Shown here: in pieces, positions 1-7,953 of the stretch | Position numbering within the stretch: the first letter of the stretch is position 1 | How the letters are laid out: the number at the start of each line of letters is the position of its first letter | NCBI GenBank assembly: GCA_903930745.1 | Contig: CAIYZX010000040.1 | Coordinates: 1-36,731 of the forward strand | DNA length: 36,731 nucleotides | DNA from: an uncultured Chloroflexota bacterium | GTDB lineage: Bacteria; Chloroflexota; Limnocylindria; Limnocylindrales; CSP1-4 | Direction of reading: 5' to 3' | Program-made: the position numbers and the translations under genes | Notes under the pieces: model-generated | What the model was told of the DNA's origin: nothing | The model's database searches: none | Seen by the model: only the letters and a program-made list of their open reading frames with translations

Positions 1-629
1 CCGTGGGCGATGGCCATGCCCAGCGACGAGCCCAGGCGCGCAGGCTTGACCATGAGCCTCGGGTCTCCACCCTCGGCGGCGAAGCCGTCCAGCTCCGCGA
101 GGACCGCACCACGCTCGCGGGCCCAGCGCCCGGCGCGCACCTCCACCCAGTCCACCAGCGGCAGGCCCATGCCCCGGATCAGCCGCTTGAAGATGGCCTT
201 GTCCATGCCGATGGCGGAGGCGGCAACCCCGGATCCCGTGTAGACGAGGCCCGCCGCCTCGCACAGCGCCTGCGCGGTCCCGTCCTCGCCGAACGGCCCG
301 TGCAGCGCGAGGAAGACCACGGGCCGGACGGGCCGGTCCGCCAGCCGCTCGATGGCGACACCCGCGTCCATCGGACCCTCGGCGCCCAGCACGGCCGGGT
401 CGTCGTAGGCGGCCTGGGGGCGCCCGTCGCGCCGGAACCCGTCCGGCAGGCGCCACCACTCGCCCGCGAGGTCGATGCACCAGGTCTCCACCGGGTACCC
501 GTCCGCGGCCAGCGAGTCCGCGATGGCGGACCCGGACACGATGGAGACATCGTGCTCGGCGGACGGGCCGCCCAGCACCACGGCGACCGGGACGTCTGCA
601 GGAACGTGCGCAAGCTCCGGGACGGGCAT
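1..629 (-). CDS. ddl: D-alanine--D-alanine ligase, N-terminal part (runs off window)
   Basis: ATP-dependent ligase that joins two D-alanines for the peptidoglycan stem peptide, in the cytoplasm. About 209 residues are present; the C-terminal third lies beyond base 1. Seen: GGPSAEHDVS near residues 20-29 (family N-terminal motif), HGPFGEDGT at about 110-118, YTGSGVAASAIGMDK at about 130-144 and the ATP-grasp segment KPARLGSSLGM at about 195-205. These are the standard Ddl signatures. The ATG at 627-629 lies two bases after the murB stop, so it is the last visible gene of the dcw operon. The family is well conserved and I see no defect in the visible part. Confidence 0.93.
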   Translation of the reverse strand, partial: MPVPELAHVPADVPVAVVLGGPSAEHDVSIVSGSAIADSLAADGYPVETWCIDLAGEWWRLPDGFRRDGRPQAAYDDPAVLGAEGPMDAGVAIERLADRPVRPVVFLALHGPFGEDGTAQALCEAAGLVYTGSGVAASAIGMDKAIFKRLIRGMGLPLVDWVEVRAGRWARERGAVLAELDGFAAEGGDPRLMVKPARLGSSLGMAIAH

Positions 630-631
630 GT

Positions 632-1597
632 TCAGGCGGCCTCCTGCGGCGTGTAGGCCGACCAGTCGCCGGCGAGCTCGATCTCCAGCGCCAGGGTGAT
701 CCCGCAGCGCTCCTGCACCTGCGCCCGGACGTGCTCCACGACGCGTCTGACGTCGGTCGCGGTGCCGCCGCGGTCGTTCACGATGAAGTTGGCGTGCTTC
801 TCGCTGACGACGGCGCCGCCCACACGATAGCCCTTGAGGCCCAGCTGATCGATGAGCCGGCCCGCGGAGTCGCCCGGCGGGTTGCGGAAGACGGAGCCCG
901 CGGACGGGATCCCCAGCGGCTGGTGCTCGCGCCGCCACCGGCGGATCTCCTCCAGCCGGCCCTTGATTGCCACGGCGTCGTCCGGGCGGAGCCGGAAGGT
1001 GGCCCCAAGGACGATCTCCCGGGCCCCTGCCGGGTCCATCGCGTCCTTCAGGCGGCTGTGGCGATAGGCAAAGCGCAGCTCGTCCGCGGGGAGGGTCACC
1101 TCGGACCCGTCCTCGAGCAGCAGGGTGGCGGACTCCAGCACGGACGCGGTGTCACCGCCGTGCGCTCCTGCGTTCGCCCAGACGGCGCCGCCCACGGTGC
1201 CCGGGATCGCGAGGCCGTACTCCAGGCCGGCGAGACCCGCGGCCTGCGTCTCGGTTGCCGCCCGCGCCATCGGCACGCCTGCGTCCGAGACATACCGGTC
1301 GCGGTCCACGCGGCTCTCCTCCGCCTTGACGTGGATCACGAGACCACGGACCCCGGCGTCGGAGATCACCAGGTTGCTGCCTCGTCCAAGCAGGAGGAAC
1401 GGGATGGCGCGCGCCCGCGCGAACCGGACGATGCCGCGAAGCTCGAAGGTGTTGTGCGCCACGGCGTACAGGTCCGCTGGGCCGCCCACGCGCATCGTGG
1501 TGAACCGGGCCAAGGGCTCGTCACGGGTGGCCTTGACGCCCAGCCGCCGGGCGAGGTCCGCCGCGACCCTGACCGCGTCGAAGGGCTCGCCCATCAC
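632..1597 (-). CDS. murB: UDP-N-acetylenolpyruvoylglucosamine reductase
   Basis: Flavoenzyme that reduces UDP-GlcNAc-enolpyruvate to UDP-MurNAc with NADPH. 321 residues, normal for the family. The FAD-binding region carries LLLGRGSNLVISD and GLAIPGTVGGAVWANAGAHGG. The substrate domain carries SAGSVFRNP, with the expected catalytic serine, and the C-terminus has the LALEIELAG segment with the conserved glutamate. The start is GTG at 1597 (4-base GTGA overlap with the murG stop) or the immediately following ATG at 1594; the two are indistinguishable here. It lies directly after murG, where murC would normally sit between them. Confidence 0.95.
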   Translation of the reverse strand: MMGEPFDAVRVAADLARRLGVKATRDEPLARFTTMRVGGPADLYAVAHNTFELRGIVRFARARAIPFLLLGRGSNLVISDAGVRGLVIHVKAEESRVDRDRYVSDAGVPMARAATETQAAGLAGLEYGLAIPGTVGGAVWANAGAHGGDTASVLESATLLLEDGSEVTLPADELRFAYRHSRLKDAMDPAGAREIVLGATFRLRPDDAVAIKGRLEEIRRWRREHQPLGIPSAGSVFRNPPGDSAGRLIDQLGLKGYRVGGAVVSEKHANFIVNDRGGTATDVRRVVEHVRAQVQERCGITLALEIELAGDWSAYTPQEAA

Positions 1598-2742
1598 GTC
1601 CGAGCCCCACGGGCGACAGCCTCGATGGCGGCGGCGTCCGGCAGCGCAGCGCGCCGGGCCACCGCGAGCACGAGGTCCGCCACGGCATCCGCCGCGCCCG
1701 GGCGGGCCAGGTCCCGAGCGGCCGCGGACATCTGCGCGTGGCGGGCCGGGTCCGCGAGGAGGCCGGCCACCTCCACGAGCCGGTCCGCGTCCAGCTCCTC
1801 GTCCTCCACCAGGATCGCGGCCCCCGCGGCGGCGAAGCCCTCGGCGTTGCGGCGCTGGTGACCCGAGGCGTGCGGGTACGGGACGATGGCGGTGGGCAGC
1901 GCGAAGGCCGCAGCCTCCGCTAGCGTGGAGGCGCCTGCGCGGCCAACCGCGAGGTCCGCGGCGGCCAGCGCGGCGGTCATGTCGTCGTGAAGGAACGGGT
2001 ACGGGCGGTAGCGGTCGCGGAGCGCCTCGGGGAGCTGCTCGCGGGCGGCCAGGGCCGGGGCGTACCCGTCGTCGCCGGTCACGTGGATCACGCGGACCTT
2101 CTCCACGAGCCGCGGCAGCGCACCCGCCACGGCGTCGTTGATGCGCCGGACAGCCTGCGAGCCGCCGAAGACGAGGAGGATCCGTTCACCCGGCTTCGCG
2201 CCGAACCGCTCGCGTGCCTCGAGCGGGTCCACGCCCGCCACGGACCGGATGGGCGTGCCGGTGACGTACGTCGCGGGCCGGCCCAGCGCCACACCGGCCG
2301 CCGCCTCGCTCACGGCGATCGCCGTGGCCAGGCGCGCCACGAGGCGCACGCTGCGGCCCGGGACGGCGTTGCCCTCCCAGAGCACGGACGGGATGCGCAG
2401 GATGGTCGCCGCGACGAGCACCGGGATCGCCACGTAGCCGCCGGTGGTGAAGATCGCGTCCGGCCTGCGGAGGAGCATGAGGAGGAAGGCCTGCGGGATG
2501 GACAGCAGCAGGCGCAGCGGGTCCAGGACCAGGTGGATGTCACGCCCGGCCGAGCGCAGGGAACGCAGCAGCAGGCGGCGCAGCGGGATGCCGGCGCCCG
2601 GGACGATCCCGCGCTCCAGGCCCCGGTGGCCGCCGAGCCAGGCGAGGTCAGGCGCGCCGGATCGGGCGCGGAGCGATCGGGCGACGGCGAGGGCCGGGTA
2701 GATGTGCCCGCCCGTTCCCCCGCCCGCGATCAGCAGGCGCAT
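1594..2742 (-). CDS. murG: UDP-GlcNAc:lipid I N-acetylglucosaminyltransferase
   Basis: Membrane-associated GT28 transferase that adds GlcNAc to lipid I to make lipid II. 382 residues. The N-terminal lipid-side motif GGGTGGH is at residues 7-13. The C-terminal UDP-GlcNAc site contains GRAGASTLAEAA and the downstream PHASGHQRRNAEGF segment. The ATG at 2742 puts the canonical MRLLIAGGGTGGH at the very N-terminus; an upstream in-frame TTG at 2763 would add seven unlikely residues. Its first 95 bases overlap the 3' end of ftsW in another frame. The stop overlaps the murB start. Confidence 0.96.
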   Translation of the reverse strand: MRLLIAGGGTGGHIYPALAVARSLRARSGAPDLAWLGGHRGLERGIVPGAGIPLRRLLLRSLRSAGRDIHLVLDPLRLLLSIPQAFLLMLLRRPDAIFTTGGYVAIPVLVAATILRIPSVLWEGNAVPGRSVRLVARLATAIAVSEAAAGVALGRPATYVTGTPIRSVAGVDPLEARERFGAKPGERILLVFGGSQAVRRINDAVAGALPRLVEKVRVIHVTGDDGYAPALAAREQLPEALRDRYRPYPFLHDDMTAALAAADLAVGRAGASTLAEAAAFALPTAIVPYPHASGHQRRNAEGFAAAGAAILVEDEELDADRLVEVAGLLADPARHAQMSAAARDLARPGAADAVADLVLAVARRAALPDAAAIEAVARGART

Positions 2743-3925
2743 CGTTCCAGGTCCCTTTCTCAACGGTCTCGCGCGAGATCGACAGCAGGATGCCCATCGC
2801 GGCGAAGCTGATCACGAGGCTTGAGCCACCCGCCGAGACGAACGGGAGCGGGATGCCCGTGACGGGGATCAGCCCAACGACGACGCCGATGTTGATGAAG
2901 GCCTGGATGCAAATCCAGGCGGTGATGCCGGCGGCCAGCAGGGCGCCGAACGTGTCCGGTGCGCCAAGCGAGGTCCGGATGCCCAGGTAGCCGATGGTGA
3001 GGAAGAGCCCGATGACGAGGACGCCGCCAACGAGGCCGAACTCCTGGCCGATGATCGCGAAGATGAAGTCGTTGAACGCGTTGGGCAGGTAGAGCCCGCC
3101 CGCCAGGCGGCTCTCGCCCAGGCCGGCCCCGAAGACGCCGCCGAGCGCGAGGGCGATGAAGCCCTGGACGCTGTGGAAGCCGTCCCCGGTTGCGTCCTTC
3201 CACGGATCCAGGAGGGTCGCGATGCGATCCAGCTGGTAGCCGTGCAGGAACCGGTTCAACACCACGGGAACGGCGACCGCACCGAGGGCCACCATGTGGA
3301 AGACGTTGGCGCCCGCGAGGAAGAACATCGTGAACGCCGTGAAGGCCAGGACGGACGAGGTGCCGAGGTCCGGTTCGACCAGGACCAGCATGACGACCGG
3401 TGCCACGATGGCGATGAACGGGATCGTGCCGCTGCGGAGGCTCTTGATGGCGACGCCGCGCTTCTCCATCCAGTGGGCGAGGTAGATCACGATCGCGAGC
3501 TTCACGAACTCCGCGGGATGCACCGCGGGCAACGGGCCAAGCTTGATCCACCGGGCGGATCCGCCCACCACGATGTTGATGTCGGGAACGAAGACGAGCA
3601 GGAGCGACGCGACGCCGGCGCCGAGCAGCACGACGGAGAGAGGCCGGAGGCGCCGGTAGTCCACGCGCATCATCACGAGCAGCATCACGAGTCCCACGGC
3701 CGCCCACTGGATCTGCGGCCCGACGATGGCGAAGGGGTCGTCGCGCTGGAGATAGGACTTGATGGCGGACGACGAGTAGACCATCAGGATGCCGATGGCG
3801 GCGAGTGCCACGGTGGCCACCAGGATCCCGTACTCGGGGTCATGGCGCTCCCGCTGGAGGGTGACCGTTGGCTTGACAGGCTCCCGGACCATGCTCCGGA
3901 CCGACGTCAGCGGTGTGACGCTCAC
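2648..3925 (-). CDS. ftsW: SEDS peptidoglycan glycosyltransferase FtsW
   Basis: Polytopic SEDS-family glycosyltransferase that polymerises lipid II at the division septum with FtsI. 425 residues with about ten hydrophobic segments. SEDS signatures: GGSARWIKLGPL followed by HPAEFVKL in the first half, GFHSVQGFIALALGG, GEFGLVGG-type sequence (here GQEFGLVGG) and PVTGIPLPFVSAGGSSLV near the C-terminus. GTG start with a 4-base overlap with the murD stop. Oddity: after the last conserved segment (GILLSISRETVEK) comes a tail of about 30 residues, rich in Arg and Pro, encoded in the 95 bases that also encode the start of murG. The neighbouring transpeptidase and MurG support FtsW rather than RodA. 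Confidence 0.94.
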   Translation of the reverse strand: MSVTPLTSVRSMVREPVKPTVTLQRERHDPEYGILVATVALAAIGILMVYSSSAIKSYLQRDDPFAIVGPQIQWAAVGLVMLLVMMRVDYRRLRPLSVVLLGAGVASLLLVFVPDINIVVGGSARWIKLGPLPAVHPAEFVKLAIVIYLAHWMEKRGVAIKSLRSGTIPFIAIVAPVVMLVLVEPDLGTSSVLAFTAFTMFFLAGANVFHMVALGAVAVPVVLNRFLHGYQLDRIATLLDPWKDATGDGFHSVQGFIALALGGVFGAGLGESRLAGGLYLPNAFNDFIFAIIGQEFGLVGGVLVIGLFLTIGYLGIRTSLGAPDTFGALLAAGITAWICIQAFINIGVVVGLIPVTGIPLPFVSAGGSSLVISFAAMGILLSISRETVEKGTWNDAPADRGRGNGRAHLPGPRRRPIAPRPIRRA

Positions 3926-5499
3926 GTGGCTCCCCCTGCCTGCCGCTGCGCCTCGCGCGCGTCCTCGCGGTCCGCCGCGAGCCGGCCAACGGCGGCGGTG
4001 AACGCGCGCCCGCGGGCGGCGTAGTCCTCGAACATGTCGAACGAGGCGGCGGCGGGGCTCATCAGGACGGTGGCCAGCGTGCCCGGAGCGGCGCCCCCGA
4101 GCGCGAGGTGCGCGAGCGCGTCCGCGGTGGTCACGGCCTCCTCGAGCGTCTCCGCCCGGGCGGTCCGCGCCAGGCCGGCGTCACGGAAGAGACCCTCGAG
4201 CGTGGGGCCGCTCTCGCCGACCAGGACGGCGGCGTAGGCCGTCTCGCCGACGACGGCCGCGAGGCCGGTGAGATCCACGCCCTTGTCGCGCCCGCCCGCG
4301 ATCAGGACCACCGGCGCCGGGAACGCCCGCAGCGCTGCGATGACGGCGTCCGGCTGGGTGCCCTGGGAGTCGTTGACGAATCGGACGCCGTCCACGATCC
4401 CGACGGGCTGGAGGCGGTGCTCCACGCCCGTGAATGCCGCGGCGGCGGTGCGGATGGCGTCCGGGGCGATGCCGAACATAAGGCCCACCGCGATGGCCGC
4501 AAGGGCGTTGCTGAGGTTGTGGCGACCCGGGATCCCCAGCTCGTCCGTGGGCATGATCGCGCCGCCCGGCCCCGCCTGGGCCACGCCGCCACCCGCGAGC
4601 GGCAGGCGCTCCACGGCGGCGGCCACGATCCAGCCGTCCAGGACGCCGATGCCGCCGGGCACGGGGGCGTCGTTGCGGTACAGGACCACGGGCGCCGTGC
4701 CCAGGCCCGCGTACCCTCCCACCACCGGGTCCTCGAGATTGAGCACGAGGGCGCCGTCCGGGTCCACCATCTCGGCGAGGCGGCGCTTCGTGCGGCGGTA
4801 GGCCTCCACGCTGCCATGGCGGTCCAGGTGGTCCGAGGTGACGTTGGTGTAGACGGCCACGGTGGTGCCGCGCGAGAGCGCCGGCAGCTGCAGCTCGGAG
4901 AGCTCCACCACCACGCGGTGGTCCGGCGTCAGCTCCGGCAGCCGCTCCACGAGCGGGGTCCCGATGTTGCCGCCCAGGATCGCCGGGTGCAGGGGGTCCG
5001 CCGAGAGGATCGCGTGGATCAACGACGACGTCGTGGTCTTGCCCTTGGTGCCCGTGACGCCGATGGTGGGCGCCGGGCAGAGGCGCAGGAAGAGATCGGA
5101 CTCGGACACGAGCGCCGGCGCCCCGGGCTCACCTGCCGCGTGGGCGGCGACCAGGGCCTGGAGCCGGCCGCGCAGGCGGGGCTCGGTGGTGTTGTAGTCC
5201 GGCGTGATGGAGGGCGAGGTGGCCACGAGCGCGGCGCCCGCCCAGGTGGACGCCGGGTCCACGTCCGGGCCTGCCGCCAGCGTGATCGGACGGCCGCCCA
5301 GCTGGTCGATCGCCTTCGCCAGCTGGTCCGCGGACCGGCCGTCGTAGACCGTGACGCGCGCGCCCTGGTCGTGCAGGAACCGCGCGAGCGCGATGCCGCT
5401 CCGCGCGAGCCCGAGCACCGTCACCGGGCTCCCGGCCAGTGCGCCCGCCTTCACGGCGTCGAGCGTCAGCGCGTCGAGGTCGATCACGTCGGCGGTCAC
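3922..5499 (-). CDS. murD: UDP-N-acetylmuramoyl-L-alanine:D-glutamate ligase
   Basis: Cytoplasmic Mur ligase adding D-glutamate to UDP-MurNAc-L-Ala. 525 residues, longer than the usual 440-460. An N-terminal Rossmann-like domain (VTVLGLARSGIALARFL, about residues 26-42) precedes the ATP site GVTGTKGKTTTS at 147-158. The C-terminal domain has NDSQGTQPDAVIAAL and LIAGGRDKGVDL, typical of MurD. Part of the extra length is an Ala/Pro-rich stretch between the Rossmann domain and the P-loop (about residues 108-135). GTG start at 5499, 16 bases after the mraY stop; its stop overlaps ftsW by 4 bases. Confidence 0.95.
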   Translation of the reverse strand: MTADVIDLDALTLDAVKAGALAGSPVTVLGLARSGIALARFLHDQGARVTVYDGRSADQLAKAIDQLGGRPITLAAGPDVDPASTWAGAALVATSPSITPDYNTTEPRLRGRLQALVAAHAAGEPGAPALVSESDLFLRLCPAPTIGVTGTKGKTTTSSLIHAILSADPLHPAILGGNIGTPLVERLPELTPDHRVVVELSELQLPALSRGTTVAVYTNVTSDHLDRHGSVEAYRRTKRRLAEMVDPDGALVLNLEDPVVGGYAGLGTAPVVLYRNDAPVPGGIGVLDGWIVAAAVERLPLAGGGVAQAGPGGAIMPTDELGIPGRHNLSNALAAIAVGLMFGIAPDAIRTAAAAFTGVEHRLQPVGIVDGVRFVNDSQGTQPDAVIAALRAFPAPVVLIAGGRDKGVDLTGLAAVVGETAYAAVLVGESGPTLEGLFRDAGLARTARAETLEEAVTTADALAHLALGGAAPGTLATVLMSPAAASFDMFEDYAARGRAFTAAVGRLAADREDAREAQRQAGGAT

Positions 5500-5515
5500 G
5501 GGCGTGCGTCCGTGC

Positions 5516-6496
5516 TCAGCGCAGCGCGTTGATGGAGGCCATGAAGAGCGTCACGCCCAGCAGGCCGGCAAGGATGCCCACGATCCAGAAGCGCAGCGTG
5601 ATCTTCTCCTCGTCCCAGCCGCCCAGCTCGAAGTGGTGGTGGAGCGGGGCCATGCGGAAGACCCGCCTGCCGCCGGAGAGCTTGAAGTAGCCGATCTGGA
5701 TGATGTCGCTCATCGTCTCCACCACGAAGATCAGGCCGATCAGCGGGAGCACCAGGATCTGGCCGGTGATCAGCGCGATGACCGCGAGCGTGGCGCCCAG
5801 CGCGAGCGACCCGGAGTCGCCCATGAAGACCTGCGCCGGGTGGACGTTGAACCAGAGGAAGCCCAGCAGGGCGCCGATGATCAACGCGCACAGCAGCGCG
5901 ATGTTGGGCTGGGACGGCACGTTGAGCAGCGCGATGATCATGAAGCTGACGAACGCGAAGGCGAGCGTGCCGCCGGCGAGGCCGTCCAGGCCGTCCGTGA
6001 TGTTGACGCCGTTGGAAGAGGCCACGATGGCGAAGGCCGCGAAGGGGACGTAGATCGCCGGGTCCACTGCCACGTCGCCGACGAACGGGACGCGGATGCC
6101 CGTGATCTGGTACGTGCTCTGGATCTGCCAGGCCGCGAAGACCGCCACCACCGTCTGCCAGAGGAGCTTCTGGCGGGCGGAGATCCCCTCACCGGTGCGG
6201 GCGTTGAGGTAGTCGTCCACGGCACCCAGCAGGCCAACGAGGCCCAGCGTGGCGAGCGGCGCGATGATGCCGCCCTGGACCGGCCCGCGCAGCGCGACGT
6301 AGATCCCGAGGACCACGAGGATCAGCAGGAGCCCGCCCATCGTGGGCGTCCCCCACTTCACCATGTGGCTCTGCGGTCCCTCCTCGCGGATCTGCTTCGC
6401 GAAGCCAAGGTGGCGGAGCAGCCGGATGTACGCCGGCATCATGATCACGACGAGCGCGAACGCGAGCAGCAGGCCCTGGATCAGCTCGAGATTCAC
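5516..6496 (-). CDS. mraY: Phospho-N-acetylmuramoyl-pentapeptide transferase
   Basis: Integral membrane enzyme that transfers phospho-MurNAc-pentapeptide to undecaprenyl phosphate, making lipid I. 326 residues with about ten membrane segments. All family landmarks are present: the aspartate pair in AVDDYLNAR (about 92-100), the SNGVNITDGLDGLAGG loop, FMGDSGSLALG with the third catalytic aspartate, and the histidine-rich PLHHHFELGGWDE loop. GTG start at 6496 with a 4-base overlap with the murF stop, so the two are probably translationally coupled. Confidence 0.97.
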   Translation of the reverse strand: MNLELIQGLLLAFALVVIMMPAYIRLLRHLGFAKQIREEGPQSHMVKWGTPTMGGLLLILVVLGIYVALRGPVQGGIIAPLATLGLVGLLGAVDDYLNARTGEGISARQKLLWQTVVAVFAAWQIQSTYQITGIRVPFVGDVAVDPAIYVPFAAFAIVASSNGVNITDGLDGLAGGTLAFAFVSFMIIALLNVPSQPNIALLCALIIGALLGFLWFNVHPAQVFMGDSGSLALGATLAVIALITGQILVLPLIGLIFVVETMSDIIQIGYFKLSGGRRVFRMAPLHHHFELGGWDEEKITLRFWIVGILAGLLGVTLFMASINALR

Positions 6497-7953
6497 GCGC
6501 GCTCCTCTGCTCCACCGAGGGCCGTCACCAGCCCGTCCACCACCCGCTCCAGCTCCACGCCGCGGGATGCCTTGACCAGGATCACATCACCCGGAACCAG
6601 CCGGGGGACGAGGGCAACCACCGCCGCGGCGGCGTCCGGCGCGGGCAGGATGCGGTTGGCGGCGAGGCCGCCATCCGCGGCCGCCTCCACGATGCCACGG
6701 GCGGCACCTCCGGGGAGGCCATCCACGACGACAAGCAGGTCCAGGATTGCCGCGGCCGCGGCGCCGACGCTCCGGTGGCCCTGCTCGTGGAGGTCGCCCA
6801 GCTCGCGCATCTCGCCGAGGACCGCGATGCGCCGGCCGGGCAGGCCGCCGAGGAGGTCCAGCGCCGCCGTCACGGAGCCGGGAGAGGCGTTGTAGGCGTC
6901 GTCCACGATCGTCACGCCGCCCGCGCGCAGGACGACGGACCGATGTGGCGCGGCAGAGGCGGCGGCCAGGCCCGGTGCGATCCCGTCCAGCGTCATGCCC
7001 GTCGCGAGTCCCGCGGCCGTCGCGGCGAGCGCGTTGTGGACGGCGAGGCGGCCCAGGGCCGGGATCTCGGCGTCACGCTCCCCCGCCGGGGTGACGAGGC
7101 GGAAGGCCATTCCCTCGAAGCCGCGGGCCGTGACCTGCTCCGCTCGCACATCGGCGTCCGGGGCGAAGCCATAGGTGACGGTGCGGGCGGCCGTGCGCGT
7201 GGCCATGCGGCGGACCCGGGCATCGTCCGCGTTGAGGATCGCGATCCCGCCGTCGGCGGCCGCGGGCAGCGCCTCCACCAGCTCCGACTTGGCGTTCTCG
7301 ATGGCGTCCAGGCTGCCGATGCGCGAGAGGTGGACCGGCTGGACGGTGGTCACGATGCCGATGGACGGAAGGGCGATCGCCGCGAGGTCGCGGATCTCGC
7401 CGCCCGTGTACATCCCCATCTCCAGGACCAGCGCCTCGTGCTCCGGGCCCAGCCGCAGGACCGTGAGCGGCAGGCCCACCTCGTTGTTCTGGTTGCCCTC
7501 GGTCTTGAGGAGGGCGAACCGCCGGGCGAGGACGCCGGCGACGGCCTCCTTCGTGGACGTCTTGGCGATGCTCCCCGTGATGCCCACCGTGAGCGGGGAG
7601 AAGCGGCGGCGCCAGGCGGCGGCCACGGCGTGGAGCGCGCGCAGCGTGTCCGGCACACGGACGATGGTCACGTCACCCAGGGCATCCAGCGCGGGCTCGT
7701 CGCCCTGCGGGTCACGCGAGACGAGGAGCGCGGCGGCACCCGCGGCAACGGCGGCGGCCAGGAACCGGTGACCGTCCGTGCGCTCGCCCGGGAGCGCGAC
7801 GAAGAGGGCGCCTCCGGTGGCAAGGCGCGAGTCCACGGCCCCGCCCCGGATCGGACGCGAGGAGCGCTGCACGAGGAGACCGCCGGTGGCCGCCACGAGG
7901 TCGTCGGCGGTCATCCCGGGAGCGGTCGCGGAGGCGCCGGTTGCGCGCGTCAC
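6493..7953 (-). CDS. murF: UDP-N-acetylmuramoyl-tripeptide:D-alanyl-D-alanine ligase
   Basis: Mur ligase that adds D-Ala-D-Ala to the UDP-MurNAc-tripeptide. 486 residues from the GTG at 7953, whose GTGA overlaps the ftsI stop; an in-frame ATG 13 codons later is the alternative. Signatures: GNQNNEVGLPLTVLRL (about residues 153-168) and VDDAYNASPGSV in the C-terminal half. The ATP-binding loop reads GITGSIAKTSTKE at 124-136, where most MurF proteins have NGKT, so the last P-loop glycine is alanine while the lysine (131) and threonine are kept. murE, which normally precedes murF, is absent. No alternative function fits better. Confidence 0.94.
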   Translation of the reverse strand: MTRATGASATAPGMTADDLVAATGGLLVQRSSRPIRGGAVDSRLATGGALFVALPGERTDGHRFLAAAVAAGAAALLVSRDPQGDEPALDALGDVTIVRVPDTLRALHAVAAAWRRRFSPLTVGITGSIAKTSTKEAVAGVLARRFALLKTEGNQNNEVGLPLTVLRLGPEHEALVLEMGMYTGGEIRDLAAIALPSIGIVTTVQPVHLSRIGSLDAIENAKSELVEALPAAADGGIAILNADDARVRRMATRTAARTVTYGFAPDADVRAEQVTARGFEGMAFRLVTPAGERDAEIPALGRLAVHNALAATAAGLATGMTLDGIAPGLAAASAAPHRSVVLRAGGVTIVDDAYNASPGSVTAALDLLGGLPGRRIAVLGEMRELGDLHEQGHRSVGAAAAAILDLLVVVDGLPGGAARGIVEAAADGGLAANRILPAPDAAAAVVALVPRLVPGDVILVKASRGVELERVVDGLVTALGGAEERA

